The position numbers and the translations under genes were made by a program. Positions 1 to 6,493 of a DNA stretch of 10,696 bases are shown in pieces (position 1 is the first letter of the stretch; each line of letters opens with the position of its first letter). The stretch is from Negativicoccus succinicivorans (GTDB lineage: Bacteria > Bacillota > Negativicutes > Veillonellales > Negativicoccaceae). The notes beneath the pieces were generated by a model, which was not told where the DNA came from, searched no databases, and was given only the letters and a program-made list of their open reading frames with translations. Location: NCBI RefSeq assembly GCF_018373335.1, contig NZ_JAHAHH010000045.1, forward strand, positions 1 through 10,696. The letters run 5' to 3'.

Positions 1-2
1 GG

Positions 3-1712
3 GGCGCATTGCGCGGCGGCTCGCTCAATATGGACGTGCTCGTGGTCTTGGGAACGACGACGGCGTATCTTTACTCGCTGTATGAACTTTTTGGCGGCGT
101 CGGGCATTTATATTTTGAAACGTCCGCGTGGCTGATTACCTTTATTTTACTCGGTAAATACTTGGAAGCGGCCGCGAAACGTCGCACCGGACGAGCGCTG
201 GAAACATTGCTTGCCGCGGCACCCGCGCGGGCTCATCGCAAAGAAGGGGAAGAAATCATAACCATTGACGCGCATGACGTGACGGTCGGCATGACGCTTT
301 GGGTCAAAGCGGGTGAGCAAGTTCCGGTGGACGGTCAAGTCAGCGAAGGCGCGCCGGAAGTGAACGAAGCGATGTTGACCGGTGAAAGCATGCCGGTAGA
401 AAAAACGGTCGGCGATACGGTGACCGGCGGCACGGTAAACGGAGCGACGCCGTTTACGATGACGGCGCAAGCAGTCGGCGCCGATACGGTCCTTTCTCAA
501 ATCATTCGCGTCGTGGCGGCGGCGCAGGAATCCAAAGCGCCCATTCAGCGACTGGCAGATATTGTCTCCGCTCGGTTCGTGCCCGCGGTGATTTCGATCG
601 CGGCGCTGACGGGCATCATTTACTACGCTTTTTGGGGCGCCACGCTGGAAACCGCGCTGCTGCGTACCGTGGCGGTGCTTGTCATCGCTTGCCCGTGTGC
701 CTTGGGACTCGCGACACCGACATCGATTATGGTCGGCTCCGGGGTCGGTGCGCGCTCGGGCATTCTTTTTAAGAGCGCCGCTGATTTAGAAGCCGCCGGT
801 AAACTTACCCATATTATTTTTGATAAAACCGGTACACTCACCAAAGGAGAACCGGAAGTAGTGGCGCTGGCGCCGCAAGGAGCGATGACGGAAAAGGAAC
901 TGCTCGCGTTGGCGCAAGGTTTGGAAAGCGGTTCCGGTCACCGTTTGGCCGGAGCGATTATGGCCGAGGGTCAAGCGCGCGCGATTCCGGCGCGTCGCTT
1001 TACGGATTTGACGGAAACCGTCGGTAAGGGAATGAGCGGTCAATACGAGGGCGCGACGTATACAATCGGTCGCGCCGCGTCCGGCGACCCGACGGCCGCC
1101 GCCTGGGAGGCGCAGGGCCGCACGGTGCTCGCCGTGCGTCGCGAAGCGGAAGTGCTTGGGATGATCGCAGTCGCAGATGCGTTGCGTGAGGACGCGGCAG
1201 AGGCCATTCGCGATTTGCATGCGCAGGGCATCGAAACGGAACTTTTAAGCGGCGACAATCGTCCCACCGCCGCGGCGATCGCGCGAAGTCTCGGGATCGA
1301 CACCGTGACGGCGGAAGTAAAACCGATTGAAAAAGCGGACCATGTCGCCGCGCGCAAAGGCGCGGGCCGATTGGTCGCGATGGTCGGCGACGGCATCAAT
1401 GACGCGCCGGCGTTGGCGACGGCGGATTTGGGCATCGCGATCGGCTCCGGCACCGCGGTCGCGATTGATGCCGCAGATATCGTTTTACTCCGCAGTCGCG
1501 TGCGTGACGTGGCTCGCTCCGTCACGCTGGCGCAAGCGACGCTGAAAAATATTCGTCAAAATCTTTTCTGGGCGCTGATCTACAACATGATCGGTATCCC
1601 GCTGGCCGCACTCGGTTACCTTTCACCGCTCCTCGCGGGCGCCGCGATGGCGCTCAGCTCCGTGTCCGTTGTGCTCAACGCGTTACGTTTGCAATACGTG
1701 TCATTGCGGTGA
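3..1712 (+). CDS. copA: Cu(I)-exporting P1B-type ATPase, N-terminus cut by window edge
   Basis: Pumps Cu(I) out of the cytoplasm at the cost of ATP. The reading frame is open to the left edge, so the metal-binding domain(s) and first membrane helices lie outside; the TTG at 9 is internal. Counting that TTG as residue 1: two membrane helices (about 8-55), actuator loop TGES (124-127), metal-binding CPC in a membrane helix (228-230), phosphorylated Asp in DKTGT (272-276), GDGINDAP hinge (460-467), and two last helices with YN (525-526) and MxxSS (547-551). CPC plus YN plus MxxSS is the signature of the Cu(I) subgroup (P1B-1), which argues against Zn/Cd specificity. One oddity: the nucleotide-binding HP dipeptide reads HR (311-312, bases 939-944). 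No other copper gene is visible downstream. Family assignment is very secure; Cu(I) specificity is inferred from the motifs. Confidence 0.95.
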   Translation, partial: GALRGGSLNMDVLVVLGTTTAYLYSLYELFGGVGHLYFETSAWLITFILLGKYLEAAAKRRTGRALETLLAAAPARAHRKEGEEIITIDAHDVTVGMTLWVKAGEQVPVDGQVSEGAPEVNEAMLTGESMPVEKTVGDTVTGGTVNGATPFTMTAQAVGADTVLSQIIRVVAAAQESKAPIQRLADIVSARFVPAVISIAALTGIIYYAFWGATLETALLRTVAVLVIACPCALGLATPTSIMVGSGVGARSGILFKSAADLEAAGKLTHIIFDKTGTLTKGEPEVVALAPQGAMTEKELLALAQGLESGSGHRLAGAIMAEGQARAIPARRFTDLTETVGKGMSGQYEGATYTIGRAASGDPTAAAWEAQGRTVLAVRREAEVLGMIAVADALREDAAEAIRDLHAQGIETELLSGDNRPTAAAIARSLGIDTVTAEVKPIEKADHVAARKGAGRLVAMVGDGINDAPALATADLGIAIGSGTAVAIDAADIVLLRSRVRDVARSVTLAQATLKNIRQNLFWALIYNMIGIPLAALGYLSPLLAGAAMALSSVSVVLNALRLQYVSLR

Positions 1713-1790
1713 AGCGGTCCATGCCGATGCATTTTAGCGTGGTCACGCACCTTACAAGATCAAGGCGCATCGCTATTTTACAAAAAATGA

Positions 1791-1816
1791 AATCCCCCGT
1801 TACGGGGGATTTTTTT
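1791..1816 (+). terminator. Rho-independent terminator after copA
   Basis: A perfect stem AATCCCCC / GGGGGATT (1791-1798 with 1804-1811) with a 5-nt loop GTTAC is followed by a run of seven T (1810-1816). It separates the copper ATPase from the next cluster. The A-rich stretch before the stem (CAAAAAATGA) could give weak activity on the other strand. Confidence 0.9.
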
Positions 1817-1851
1817 AAAATGGTGTACAATAGTGACAAGGAGGAACGCTT

Positions 1852-2178
1852 ATGAACGATACGGAAGTACGAGAGCGACTCGCGGAACTCGGGGTCATCG
1901 AAACGGAAGCGGAAGACGAAGTGCTTTTGGTGCAGGATTTTGCCGACGGCCGGTACGCGGTGATTACCGACTCGGAAGGACGCGCACCGGAAACATTCGC
2001 CGAAGAGTTGTATTGGACATTGTACGCTGACGACGGTGAATTTTTATGGACGGTGACGATCCAAGACGGCGCGGCGTTGGCGGACTTGCTCACGGCCGGC
2101 GCCGGCGATGAAGATTTGATTACGCGCATGAGCGATTTGCGCGCGAAAAACACGGAAGAATTTTTAAACCGACAGTAG
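1852..2178 (+). CDS. Small acidic protein of unknown function (108 aa)
   Basis: Not recognised with confidence. The protein is soluble, has no signal peptide or membrane segment, and is strongly acidic (many Asp/Glu). It has a charged helical start (residues 1-22), a central stretch (about 23-72) alternating hydrophobic and aromatic residues (DEVLLVQDF, RYAVIT, EELYWTLY, GEFLWTVTI) that suggests a small beta-sheet fold, and a helical C-terminus. The arrangement loosely recalls short acidic DUF1292-like proteins of Bacillota, but I cannot claim membership. The start is secure: AAGGAGG (1838-1844) lies 7 nt before ATG. It is first in a cluster, with only 11 nt before the crotonase gene, whose ribosome binding site overlaps its stop codon. 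Confidence 0.75.
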   Translation: MNDTEVRERLAELGVIETEAEDEVLLVQDFADGRYAVITDSEGRAPETFAEELYWTLYADDGEFLWTVTIQDGAALADLLTAGAGDEDLITRMSDLRAKNTEEFLNRQ

Positions 2179-2189
2179 GAGGAGAGAAA

Positions 2190-2957
2190 ATGACTGCGAA
2201 GTATGAAAATGTGCATTGGGAAAATCGTGACGGCATCGCCATCATTACCATTGATCGCCCCAAAGCGTTGAATGCGCTCAATATGGCGACGATGAAAGAA
2301 TTGCACGCACTTTTCGCCGAAGTGGCACACGATGAAACCGTGGATGTCATTATTTTGACCGGCGCCGGTGAAAAGGCATTCGTAGCGGGCGCGGATATTA
2401 AAGAAATGGCGGCCATGGATACGCTCTCCGGTCGCGATTGGGGCCGTTTCGGTCAAGCGGTCACGCAGCAACTCGAAGACGCGCCGCAGCCGGTTATCGC
2501 CGCGGTAAACGGTTACGCGTTGGGCGGCGGTTGTGAACTTTCTCTCGCCTGCGATTTTCGGTACGCGAGCGAAAACGCGCAATTCGGTCAGCCGGAAGTA
2601 AAGTGGGGCATTTGCGCCGGGTTCGGCGCGAGCCAACGCTTGACGCGCGCGGTCGGTCCCGCGATGGCGAAAGAACTTTTATATACCGCCGATTTCATTG
2701 ACGCGCAGGAAGCGTTGCGGATCGGTTTGGTCAATCGCGTAGTACCGCAAAAAGACTTGCTGGAAACGGCGCTGGCGACGGCGAAACGTATTCAAAAGAA
2801 CGCCAAAGTCGCGGTGCGCGCAACAAAACGTTCGGTGCTGGCGGGACAGGATTTGGATCAGCGTAATGCGATTGAATTGGAAGCGCAATACTTCGGAATT
2901 TGTTTCGCGACCGAGGACCAAACGAAACGCATGCAGTCGTTCGGAAAGAAAAAATAA
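2190..2957 (+). CDS. Crotonase-family enoyl-CoA hydratase / 3-hydroxybutyryl-CoA dehydratase
   Basis: Cytoplasmic enzyme expected to hydrate a trans-2-enoyl-CoA to a 3-hydroxyacyl-CoA, or the reverse dehydration as in butyrate-type fermentation. At 255 aa it has typical family length. CoA/oxyanion-hole segment AGADIKE is at 66-72 and the second oxyanion glycine motif GYALGGGCEL at 108-117. The two catalytic glutamates of true hydratases are present: Glu116 (GGCEL) and Glu136 (FGQPE). The usual PGxGGTQRL after the second Glu reads CAGFGASQRL (142-151), and the C-terminus is short (ends SFGKKK). AGGAGG (2177-2182) lies 7 nt before ATG and overlaps the upstream stop codon. No thiolase, hydroxyacyl-CoA dehydrogenase or acyl-CoA dehydrogenase is nearby, so the physiological substrate is open; short-chain crotonyl-CoA is the usual guess. 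Confidence 0.9.
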   Translation: MTAKYENVHWENRDGIAIITIDRPKALNALNMATMKELHALFAEVAHDETVDVIILTGAGEKAFVAGADIKEMAAMDTLSGRDWGRFGQAVTQQLEDAPQPVIAAVNGYALGGGCELSLACDFRYASENAQFGQPEVKWGICAGFGASQRLTRAVGPAMAKELLYTADFIDAQEALRIGLVNRVVPQKDLLETALATAKRIQKNAKVAVRATKRSVLAGQDLDQRNAIELEAQYFGICFATEDQTKRMQSFGKKK

Positions 2958-3313
2958 TGACGCAAGATGCTCAACCTAAAGAAGAAGTCACGTTTGACAC
3001 TTTCGCTCAATTAGATATTCGCACGGGGACGATTGTGGAAGCGAGCTCACTCAAGGGGGCGCGCGTGCCCGCGTACCGGCTGAAAGTGGATTTCGGACCC
3101 GCGATCGGCATCAAGCAATCATCGGCGCAAATCACGGATCTTTATACGCCGGAAGGTCTGATCGGTGAGCAGGTGCTCGGCGTGGTCAATTTCCCGCCGA
3201 TGCATATCGCCGGTTGGCGGTCGGAAGTGCTCGTACTCGGCGTGTATACGGAGCAGGGTGTTGTTCTCATCGTGCCGAAACAAAAAACGGATAACGGTAT
3301 GATATTGGGCTAA
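2957..3313 (+). CDS. csaA: CsaA-type tRNA-binding-domain protein
   Basis: Small OB-fold protein (118 aa) of the CsaA family, related to the anticodon-binding domain of Trbp111, EMAP II and the C-terminus of methionyl-tRNA synthetase. CsaA binds tRNA, and in Bacillus it has been linked to chaperone-like help in protein export. Family landmarks in order are LDIRTGTI (19-26), ARVPAYRL (35-42), IGIKQSSAQIT (50-60), VVNFPP (76-81) and IAGWRSEVLVLG (84-95). The ATG at 2957 shares one base with the crotonase stop codon (TAATG), so translation is probably coupled; a weak GGAAAG (2943-2948) lies 8 nt upstream. The open frame extends left to a TTG at 2900, but that part lies inside the crotonase gene and adds residues unlike the family. 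It is the last gene of its cluster. Confidence is high for family, moderate for cellular role. Confidence 0.93.
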   Translation: MTQDAQPKEEVTFDTFAQLDIRTGTIVEASSLKGARVPAYRLKVDFGPAIGIKQSSAQITDLYTPEGLIGEQVLGVVNFPPMHIAGWRSEVLVLGVYTEQGVVLIVPKQKTDNGMILG

Positions 3314-3315
3314 AC

Positions 3316-3342
3316 AAAAAAGACGCGCGAGCGTCTTTTTTT
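3316..3342. terminator. Rho-independent terminator after csaA
   Basis: Stem AGACGC / GCGTCT (3321-3326 with 3331-3336) with tetraloop GCGA, flanked by an A run (3316-3320) and a T run (3336-3342) that extend the pairing. It begins 2 nt after the csaA stop codon and could act on both strands. Confidence 0.9.
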
Positions 3343-3391
3343 GTTGCGCAAAATTAAAAATACATGCCGCCGAGAAAAAGGGAACGACAAA

Positions 3392-3421
3392 ATGGCAGCC
3401 GTATTCATTCCATGCTATAAT
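3392..3421 (+). promoter_or_regulatory. Extended -10 promoter of the radical SAM / DUF4130 operon
   Basis: A perfect TATAAT (3416-3421) is preceded by TGC (3413-3415), an ideal extended -10 element. A partial -35 ATGGCA (3392-3397, four of six consensus bases) sits 18 nt upstream. Expected transcription start is near 3428, giving a leader of about 25 nt with GGAG (3442-3445) 7 nt before the ATG at 3453. The start region coincides with a LexA-type dyad. Confidence 0.8.
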
Positions 3422-3428
3422 ACAAAAA

Positions 3429-3442
3429 AGAACATTTGTTCG
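3429..3442. promoter_or_regulatory. Putative LexA (DinR) SOS operator
   Basis: AGAACATTTGTTCG contains the perfect dyad GAAC-N4-GTTC at 3430-3441. It matches the Gram-positive LexA box (CGAACATATGTTCG) at 12 of 14 positions. It begins 7 nt after the -10 box, over the expected +1, and touches the ribosome binding site, where a bound repressor would block transcription. The downstream gene looks like a DNA-repair gene, which supports the call. Binding by LexA is inferred. Confidence 0.75.
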
Positions 3443-3452
3443 GAGTAAAATT

Positions 3453-4706
3453 ATGGAATTTGACACGCTGCAACATAAACTGAAAATTTTAACCGACGCC
3501 GCGAAGTACGACGCCAGCTGCAGTTCGAGCGGATCCCGCCGCTCGCATCGCAATGGGGGCGTGGGCAATGCCGCCGAGTCGGGAATTTGCCACAGCTGGA
3601 GCGAGGACGGACGCTGCATTTCGCTGCTGAAAATTCTCCTCACCAATAAGTGCATTTACAACTGCGAATATTGCGTCAATCGCAGCAGCAACGATGTGGA
3701 ACGGGCGGAATTCACGCCCGAAGAGGTCTGCGAACTCACGCTGAATTTTTATAAACGCAACTATATCGAAGGGCTGTTCCTTTCGAGCGGGATTGTCGGT
3801 AATGCCGATCACACGATGGAAAAATTGATCCGTGTCGCGCACCTTTTGCGCTATCGGGAAAATTTTAACGGCTATATTCACATGAAAGCGATTCCCAGAG
3901 CATCGCCCGCACTGGTGGAAGAATTGGGACGCTTGGTGGATCGGTTGAGTGTGAATATCGAACTGCCGACGGAATCGGCGCTGGCGCTTTTGGCGCCGCA
4001 AAAAAGCTTCGCCAAGATCTTTCAACCGATGGCGACCATTCGGCAACATATTCTGGAGAGCCGCAGCGAGCGCAAAACATCACGGCACGCGCCGCTTTTC
4101 GCGCCGGCGGGGCAAAGCACGCAAATGATTGTCGGCGCGAGCCGCGAGGACGATCGCACGATCATTCAGCGGGCCCAAGCGCTGTATCATTCGTTTGACT
4201 TGAAGCGGGTATACTATTCGAGTTTCGTGCCGGTGGTGTCGTCGCGTTTCACGGAAGGCATTGTGAAACCGCCGCTTTTGCGCGAGCATCGCATTTATCA
4301 GGCGGATTTTTTGATGCGCTACTATGATTTTACGGCCGATGAAATTTTAACGGCCAAAGAGCCTTTTTTTGACTTGGAGTTGGATCCGAAAATGTGCTGG
4401 GCGATTCGTCATTTGGATCGTTTTCCGGTGGAAATCAACCGCGCCGATTTGGAGGAGCTGATCCGTATCCCGGGGATCGGCATCACCGGCGCGAAACGCA
4501 TTATTCGCGCGCGTCGTTTCGCCAAGTTGAAATACGACGACTTACGAACGCTGAAAATTTCCACCAAGCGGGCGCGCCACTTCATGACGGTCGCGGGCGT
4601 ATACCGCGGCGCGGCGATCCGGTCGCGCCACGACTTACGGCAGCGCATGAAATTGCTCGAAGGCGCGCCGCGCTATGAGCAGATGGACTTGTTTGCGCCA
4701 TGCTGA
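3453..4706 (+). CDS. Radical SAM protein, putative DNA repair/modification (TIGR03916 type)
   Basis: Predicted radical SAM iron-sulfur enzyme (417 aa) of the family described as putative DNA modification/repair; its reaction is unknown to me. Cys67, Cys71 and Cys74 (CIYNCEYC) form the CX3CX2C site for the SAM-binding [4Fe-4S] cluster. Before it are further cysteines, Cys23 (CSSSG), Cys46 and Cys55 (GICHSWSEDGRC), which may hold a second metal site. The radical SAM core continues with GLFLSSGI, HMKAIPRASP and FAPAGQSTQMIVGAS. A helix-hairpin-helix (about 333-355, IPGIGITGAKRII) suggests DNA binding. The C-terminus carries QMDLF (410-414), a sliding-clamp-binding motif. It has its own promoter and LexA-type operator, and its last 7 nt overlap the DUF4130 gene. 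Family assignment is from remembered motifs and is strong; function is inferred. Confidence 0.92.
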   Translation: MEFDTLQHKLKILTDAAKYDASCSSSGSRRSHRNGGVGNAAESGICHSWSEDGRCISLLKILLTNKCIYNCEYCVNRSSNDVERAEFTPEEVCELTLNFYKRNYIEGLFLSSGIVGNADHTMEKLIRVAHLLRYRENFNGYIHMKAIPRASPALVEELGRLVDRLSVNIELPTESALALLAPQKSFAKIFQPMATIRQHILESRSERKTSRHAPLFAPAGQSTQMIVGASREDDRTIIQRAQALYHSFDLKRVYYSSFVPVVSSRFTEGIVKPPLLREHRIYQADFLMRYYDFTADEILTAKEPFFDLELDPKMCWAIRHLDRFPVEINRADLEELIRIPGIGITGAKRIIRARRFAKLKYDDLRTLKISTKRARHFMTVAGVYRGAAIRSRHDLRQRMKLLEGAPRYEQMDLFAPC

Positions 4707-5422
4707 CGCACTATGACGGAACCTATCCGGGATTTTTAACGGTGATTTTCGCGCGTTATCGAACGTTGGAAACGATTGAAATCGAACCGCTCACACCGCA
4801 AATGGATTTTCTGGTGGCGCATGATCGGGTCGCGACCGATCCGGCGAAAGCGGCGCGCGTTGCGACGTATTTGCGCGCCCAGTTCGGCGCCGATTTCCTG
4901 CGCCGTTGCTATGCCGCGTTGCTTTCGGTCGAAGCGCGCCATGAAACGGTGACCGCGCGAACGATCAAAAAATGCATTCGCCACGGCAAAGGCGTTTTGG
5001 CGAGCGTCGATCGGGACGCGGTCGCGTTTGATCGGATCGTGCGCGCGGTCTACAGCGAAGCGCACAGTTGGAAGGGTTTACTGCGTTTTCATGAGGTGCA
5101 GGACGGCTACTGGTACGCGCCGTTTGCGCCCAAGCATGATGTCATCGAATTGCTGACCGCGCATTTTGCCCGTCGGCTCAACGGCGAGCATTTCGTCATT
5201 CATGATTGTCCGCGCGGTTGCGCCGCGCTGTACGAGGACGGTCGCACGGAATATTTTTCTGCCGCGGCCTTGTCCGTCGTCGAAACGGCGGAGGAAAGCG
5301 CGTACCAGGACGCCTGGCGACTGTTTTATAAAACTGTTGCGATCCCCGAGCGCGCCAATCCGAAACTGCGCCAAAGCAATATGCCCAAACGCTACTGGGC
5401 GCATTTGATTGAGCGTTTATAA
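4700..5422 (+). CDS. DUF4130 / TIGR03915 DNA-metabolism protein, partner of the radical SAM protein
   Basis: 240-aa soluble protein of a family known mainly by its genomic link to the radical SAM protein upstream; its activity is unknown. Family landmarks are YDGTYPGFLT near the start (5-14), EAHSWKGLLRF (120-130), YAPFAPKHDVIELL (139-152), HFARRL (155-160), FVIHDCPRGCAALY (165-178) and NPKLRQSNMPKRYWAHL (220-236). In other bacteria this domain is often fused to a uracil-DNA-glycosylase-like domain; here the protein ends after the DUF4130 part and has no glycosylase. The ATG lies 7 nt inside the upstream gene, in another frame, without a clear ribosome binding site, so translation is probably coupled. 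The two products would be made together under the same promoter and LexA-type operator. Likely partners in one repair or nucleic-acid modification step (inference). Confidence 0.9.
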   Translation: MLTHYDGTYPGFLTVIFARYRTLETIEIEPLTPQMDFLVAHDRVATDPAKAARVATYLRAQFGADFLRRCYAALLSVEARHETVTARTIKKCIRHGKGVLASVDRDAVAFDRIVRAVYSEAHSWKGLLRFHEVQDGYWYAPFAPKHDVIELLTAHFARRLNGEHFVIHDCPRGCAALYEDGRTEYFSAAALSVVETAEESAYQDAWRLFYKTVAIPERANPKLRQSNMPKRYWAHLIERL

Positions 5423-5463
5423 AAAAATTCATCGCAAAAAGCCGCTGCGCTTTCCGCGCAATA

Positions 5464-5499
5464 AAAAAGAACCGCCATTTTTTCGTGGCGGTTCTTTTT
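5464..5499. terminator. Bidirectional terminator between convergent operons
   Basis: A 14-bp perfect stem AAAAAGAACCGCCA / TGGCGGTTCTTTTT (5464-5477 with 5486-5499) with loop TTTTTTCG. The T run on one side and A run on the other make it work in both directions, serving the DUF4130 gene (plus) and queG (minus). The queG stop codon (5498-5500) lies inside its right edge. Confidence 0.93.
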
Positions 5500-6433
5500 A
5501 GTGATTGTCGTCGTTGCGATGGGCGGAGCTTTCTGCCAATAGCGCCGCGTTCCGCAACAAAATTTTTTTGCCGCGCCACGCCCAGGCGCGATCGCCGTAA
5601 GCGGCTTGGAACGTGCGATTCGAGTAGCGGGAGATTTCCGCCGCGGTGATGCGCGCGATGCGATCGTTTTGAAATTCGGGGAGCGGCGTCGGCTCGACCG
5701 CGGTGTTATGCGGGCAGACCTCCTGACAGACGTCGCAGCCGAAAATATAATGATTTTTCGCGATGATAGCGGCTTCTGCGGCGGTCAGATCGCCTTTTTT
5801 CTGTGTGATGTACGATTTGCAACGTTGCCAAATAAATCGCTCCGGCGTCAGCGCCTGACCGGGGCAAAAGCGGCGACAACGTCCGCACTGCAGGCACGTT
5901 TTTCGCAGCGGCTCGCTCGGCGCAAGTGCAAGCGTCGTGACAAGTCCCCCGATCATGGTGTGGGTGCCGTAGCGATCATTAATGAGCGCCTTGTTCCAGC
6001 CGAAAAAGCCCAACCCCGCGAGATACGCCAAGGCTCGATCCGGAAGCGGCGACGTGTCGACAAAAGGGAAGAAATCGGCGTCGGGAAAATGCGCTTGAAG
6101 GCGGGCCTGTAAGCGCGTTAAATAGTGTTGCACAATGATATGGTAATCACGCGCCCGCGCGTATTCCGGCAAGTTCGCGGGAGGTTCGGCGGCGTTTTCC
6201 GCAGTGGCTACCGCAGGGCGATACGGAAAAAGACAAACGATCACGCTCTGCGCGCCGGGCAGTAAGGCGGAAGGATCCAGACGCGTCGTCACATCCGGCG
6301 GCGTGAAGGGCGACGGTTCGCCGGCCGCGTGGAGTGTTGCGCCAAGCGTCTCGGGGAGCGGCAAGCGCACGAAGCCGACTTCGGTAAGGCCGAGGCGATT
6401 CGCCTGCGTGATGATAATTTTATTTTTATCCAT
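5498..6433 (-). CDS. queG: Epoxyqueuosine reductase (tRNA queuosine synthesis)
   Basis: Last step of queuosine synthesis: reduces epoxyqueuosine to queuosine in the anticodon wobble position of GUN tRNAs, using a cobalamin cofactor and two [4Fe-4S] clusters. The 311-aa product shows CX2CX2CX3CP (Cys180, 183, 186, 190) and a second cluster motif GCDVCQEVCPHN (Cys233, 236, 240). Between and around lie RCKSYIT (204-210), DYHIIVQ (96-102), the DTSP segment with the likely acid Asp126, and the C-terminal LLRNAALLA (292-300) typical of QueG. One segment differs: the usual GKNTLLI reads GWNKALI (145-151). The start chosen is ATG 6433, preceded by AAGGAG (6443-6438); the in-frame ATG at 6454 has no ribosome binding site. 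No other queuosine gene is nearby. A terminator lies just upstream, so its promoter is not obvious. Confidence 0.87.
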   Translation of the reverse strand: MDKNKIIITQANRLGLTEVGFVRLPLPETLGATLHAAGEPSPFTPPDVTTRLDPSALLPGAQSVIVCLFPYRPAVATAENAAEPPANLPEYARARDYHIIVQHYLTRLQARLQAHFPDADFFPFVDTSPLPDRALAYLAGLGFFGWNKALINDRYGTHTMIGGLVTTLALAPSEPLRKTCLQCGRCRRFCPGQALTPERFIWQRCKSYITQKKGDLTAAEAAIIAKNHYIFGCDVCQEVCPHNTAVEPTPLPEFQNDRIARITAAEISRYSNRTFQAAYGDRAWAWRGKKILLRNAALLAESSAHRNDDNH

Positions 6434-6459
6434 GTAGCTCCTTTCCGTTTTCATGTAAA

Positions 6460-6489
6460 TAAAAACCGTGCCGCGATACGCAGCACGGT
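6460..6489 (-). terminator. Rho-independent terminator after the zeta-like kinase gene
   Basis: On the minus strand, ACCGTGC (6489-6483) pairs with GCACGGT (6471-6465). An inner GCG/CGC stem (6481-6479 with 6475-6473) continues it across one C:A mismatch, closing on a 3-nt loop. The hairpin is followed by TTTTTATTTA. It lies 4 nt past the kinase stop codon and only about 30 nt before the queG start, so queG needs read-through or its own promoter. Confidence 0.8.
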
Positions 6490-6493
6490 GTAT

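Noticed and set aside
1737..1748. GCGTG-GT-CACGC dyad after copA
   Set aside because: Stem too short with a tiny loop and no T run. The true terminator is at 1791-1816.
1826..1831. TACAAT as a -10 box for the 108-aa protein gene
   Set aside because: No -35 at the right distance (the position falls in the terminator stem), no correctly spaced TGn, and the start would leave the ribosome binding site at the extreme 5' end. The cluster promoter remains unidentified.
1815..2636. Long minus-strand open frame antisense to the small acidic protein and crotonase genes
   Set aside because: The predicted product is low-complexity, rich in Ser/Arg, with no recognisable domain, and opposes two well-supported genes. 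It is a by-product of GC-rich codon use.
2900..2956. Longer csaA starting at TTG 2900
   Set aside because: The extra residues lie wholly within the crotonase gene and do not resemble CsaA N-termini; ATG 2957 with a TAATG junction fits better.
5606..6112. Plus-strand open frame opposite queG
   Set aside because: Arg-rich shadow of a gene with intact iron-sulfur motifs; no ribosome binding site or domain.
6434..6454. Upstream ATG (6454) as queG start
   Set aside because: No ribosome binding site before it; AAGGAG would lie inside the gene, just before the better ATG at 6433.
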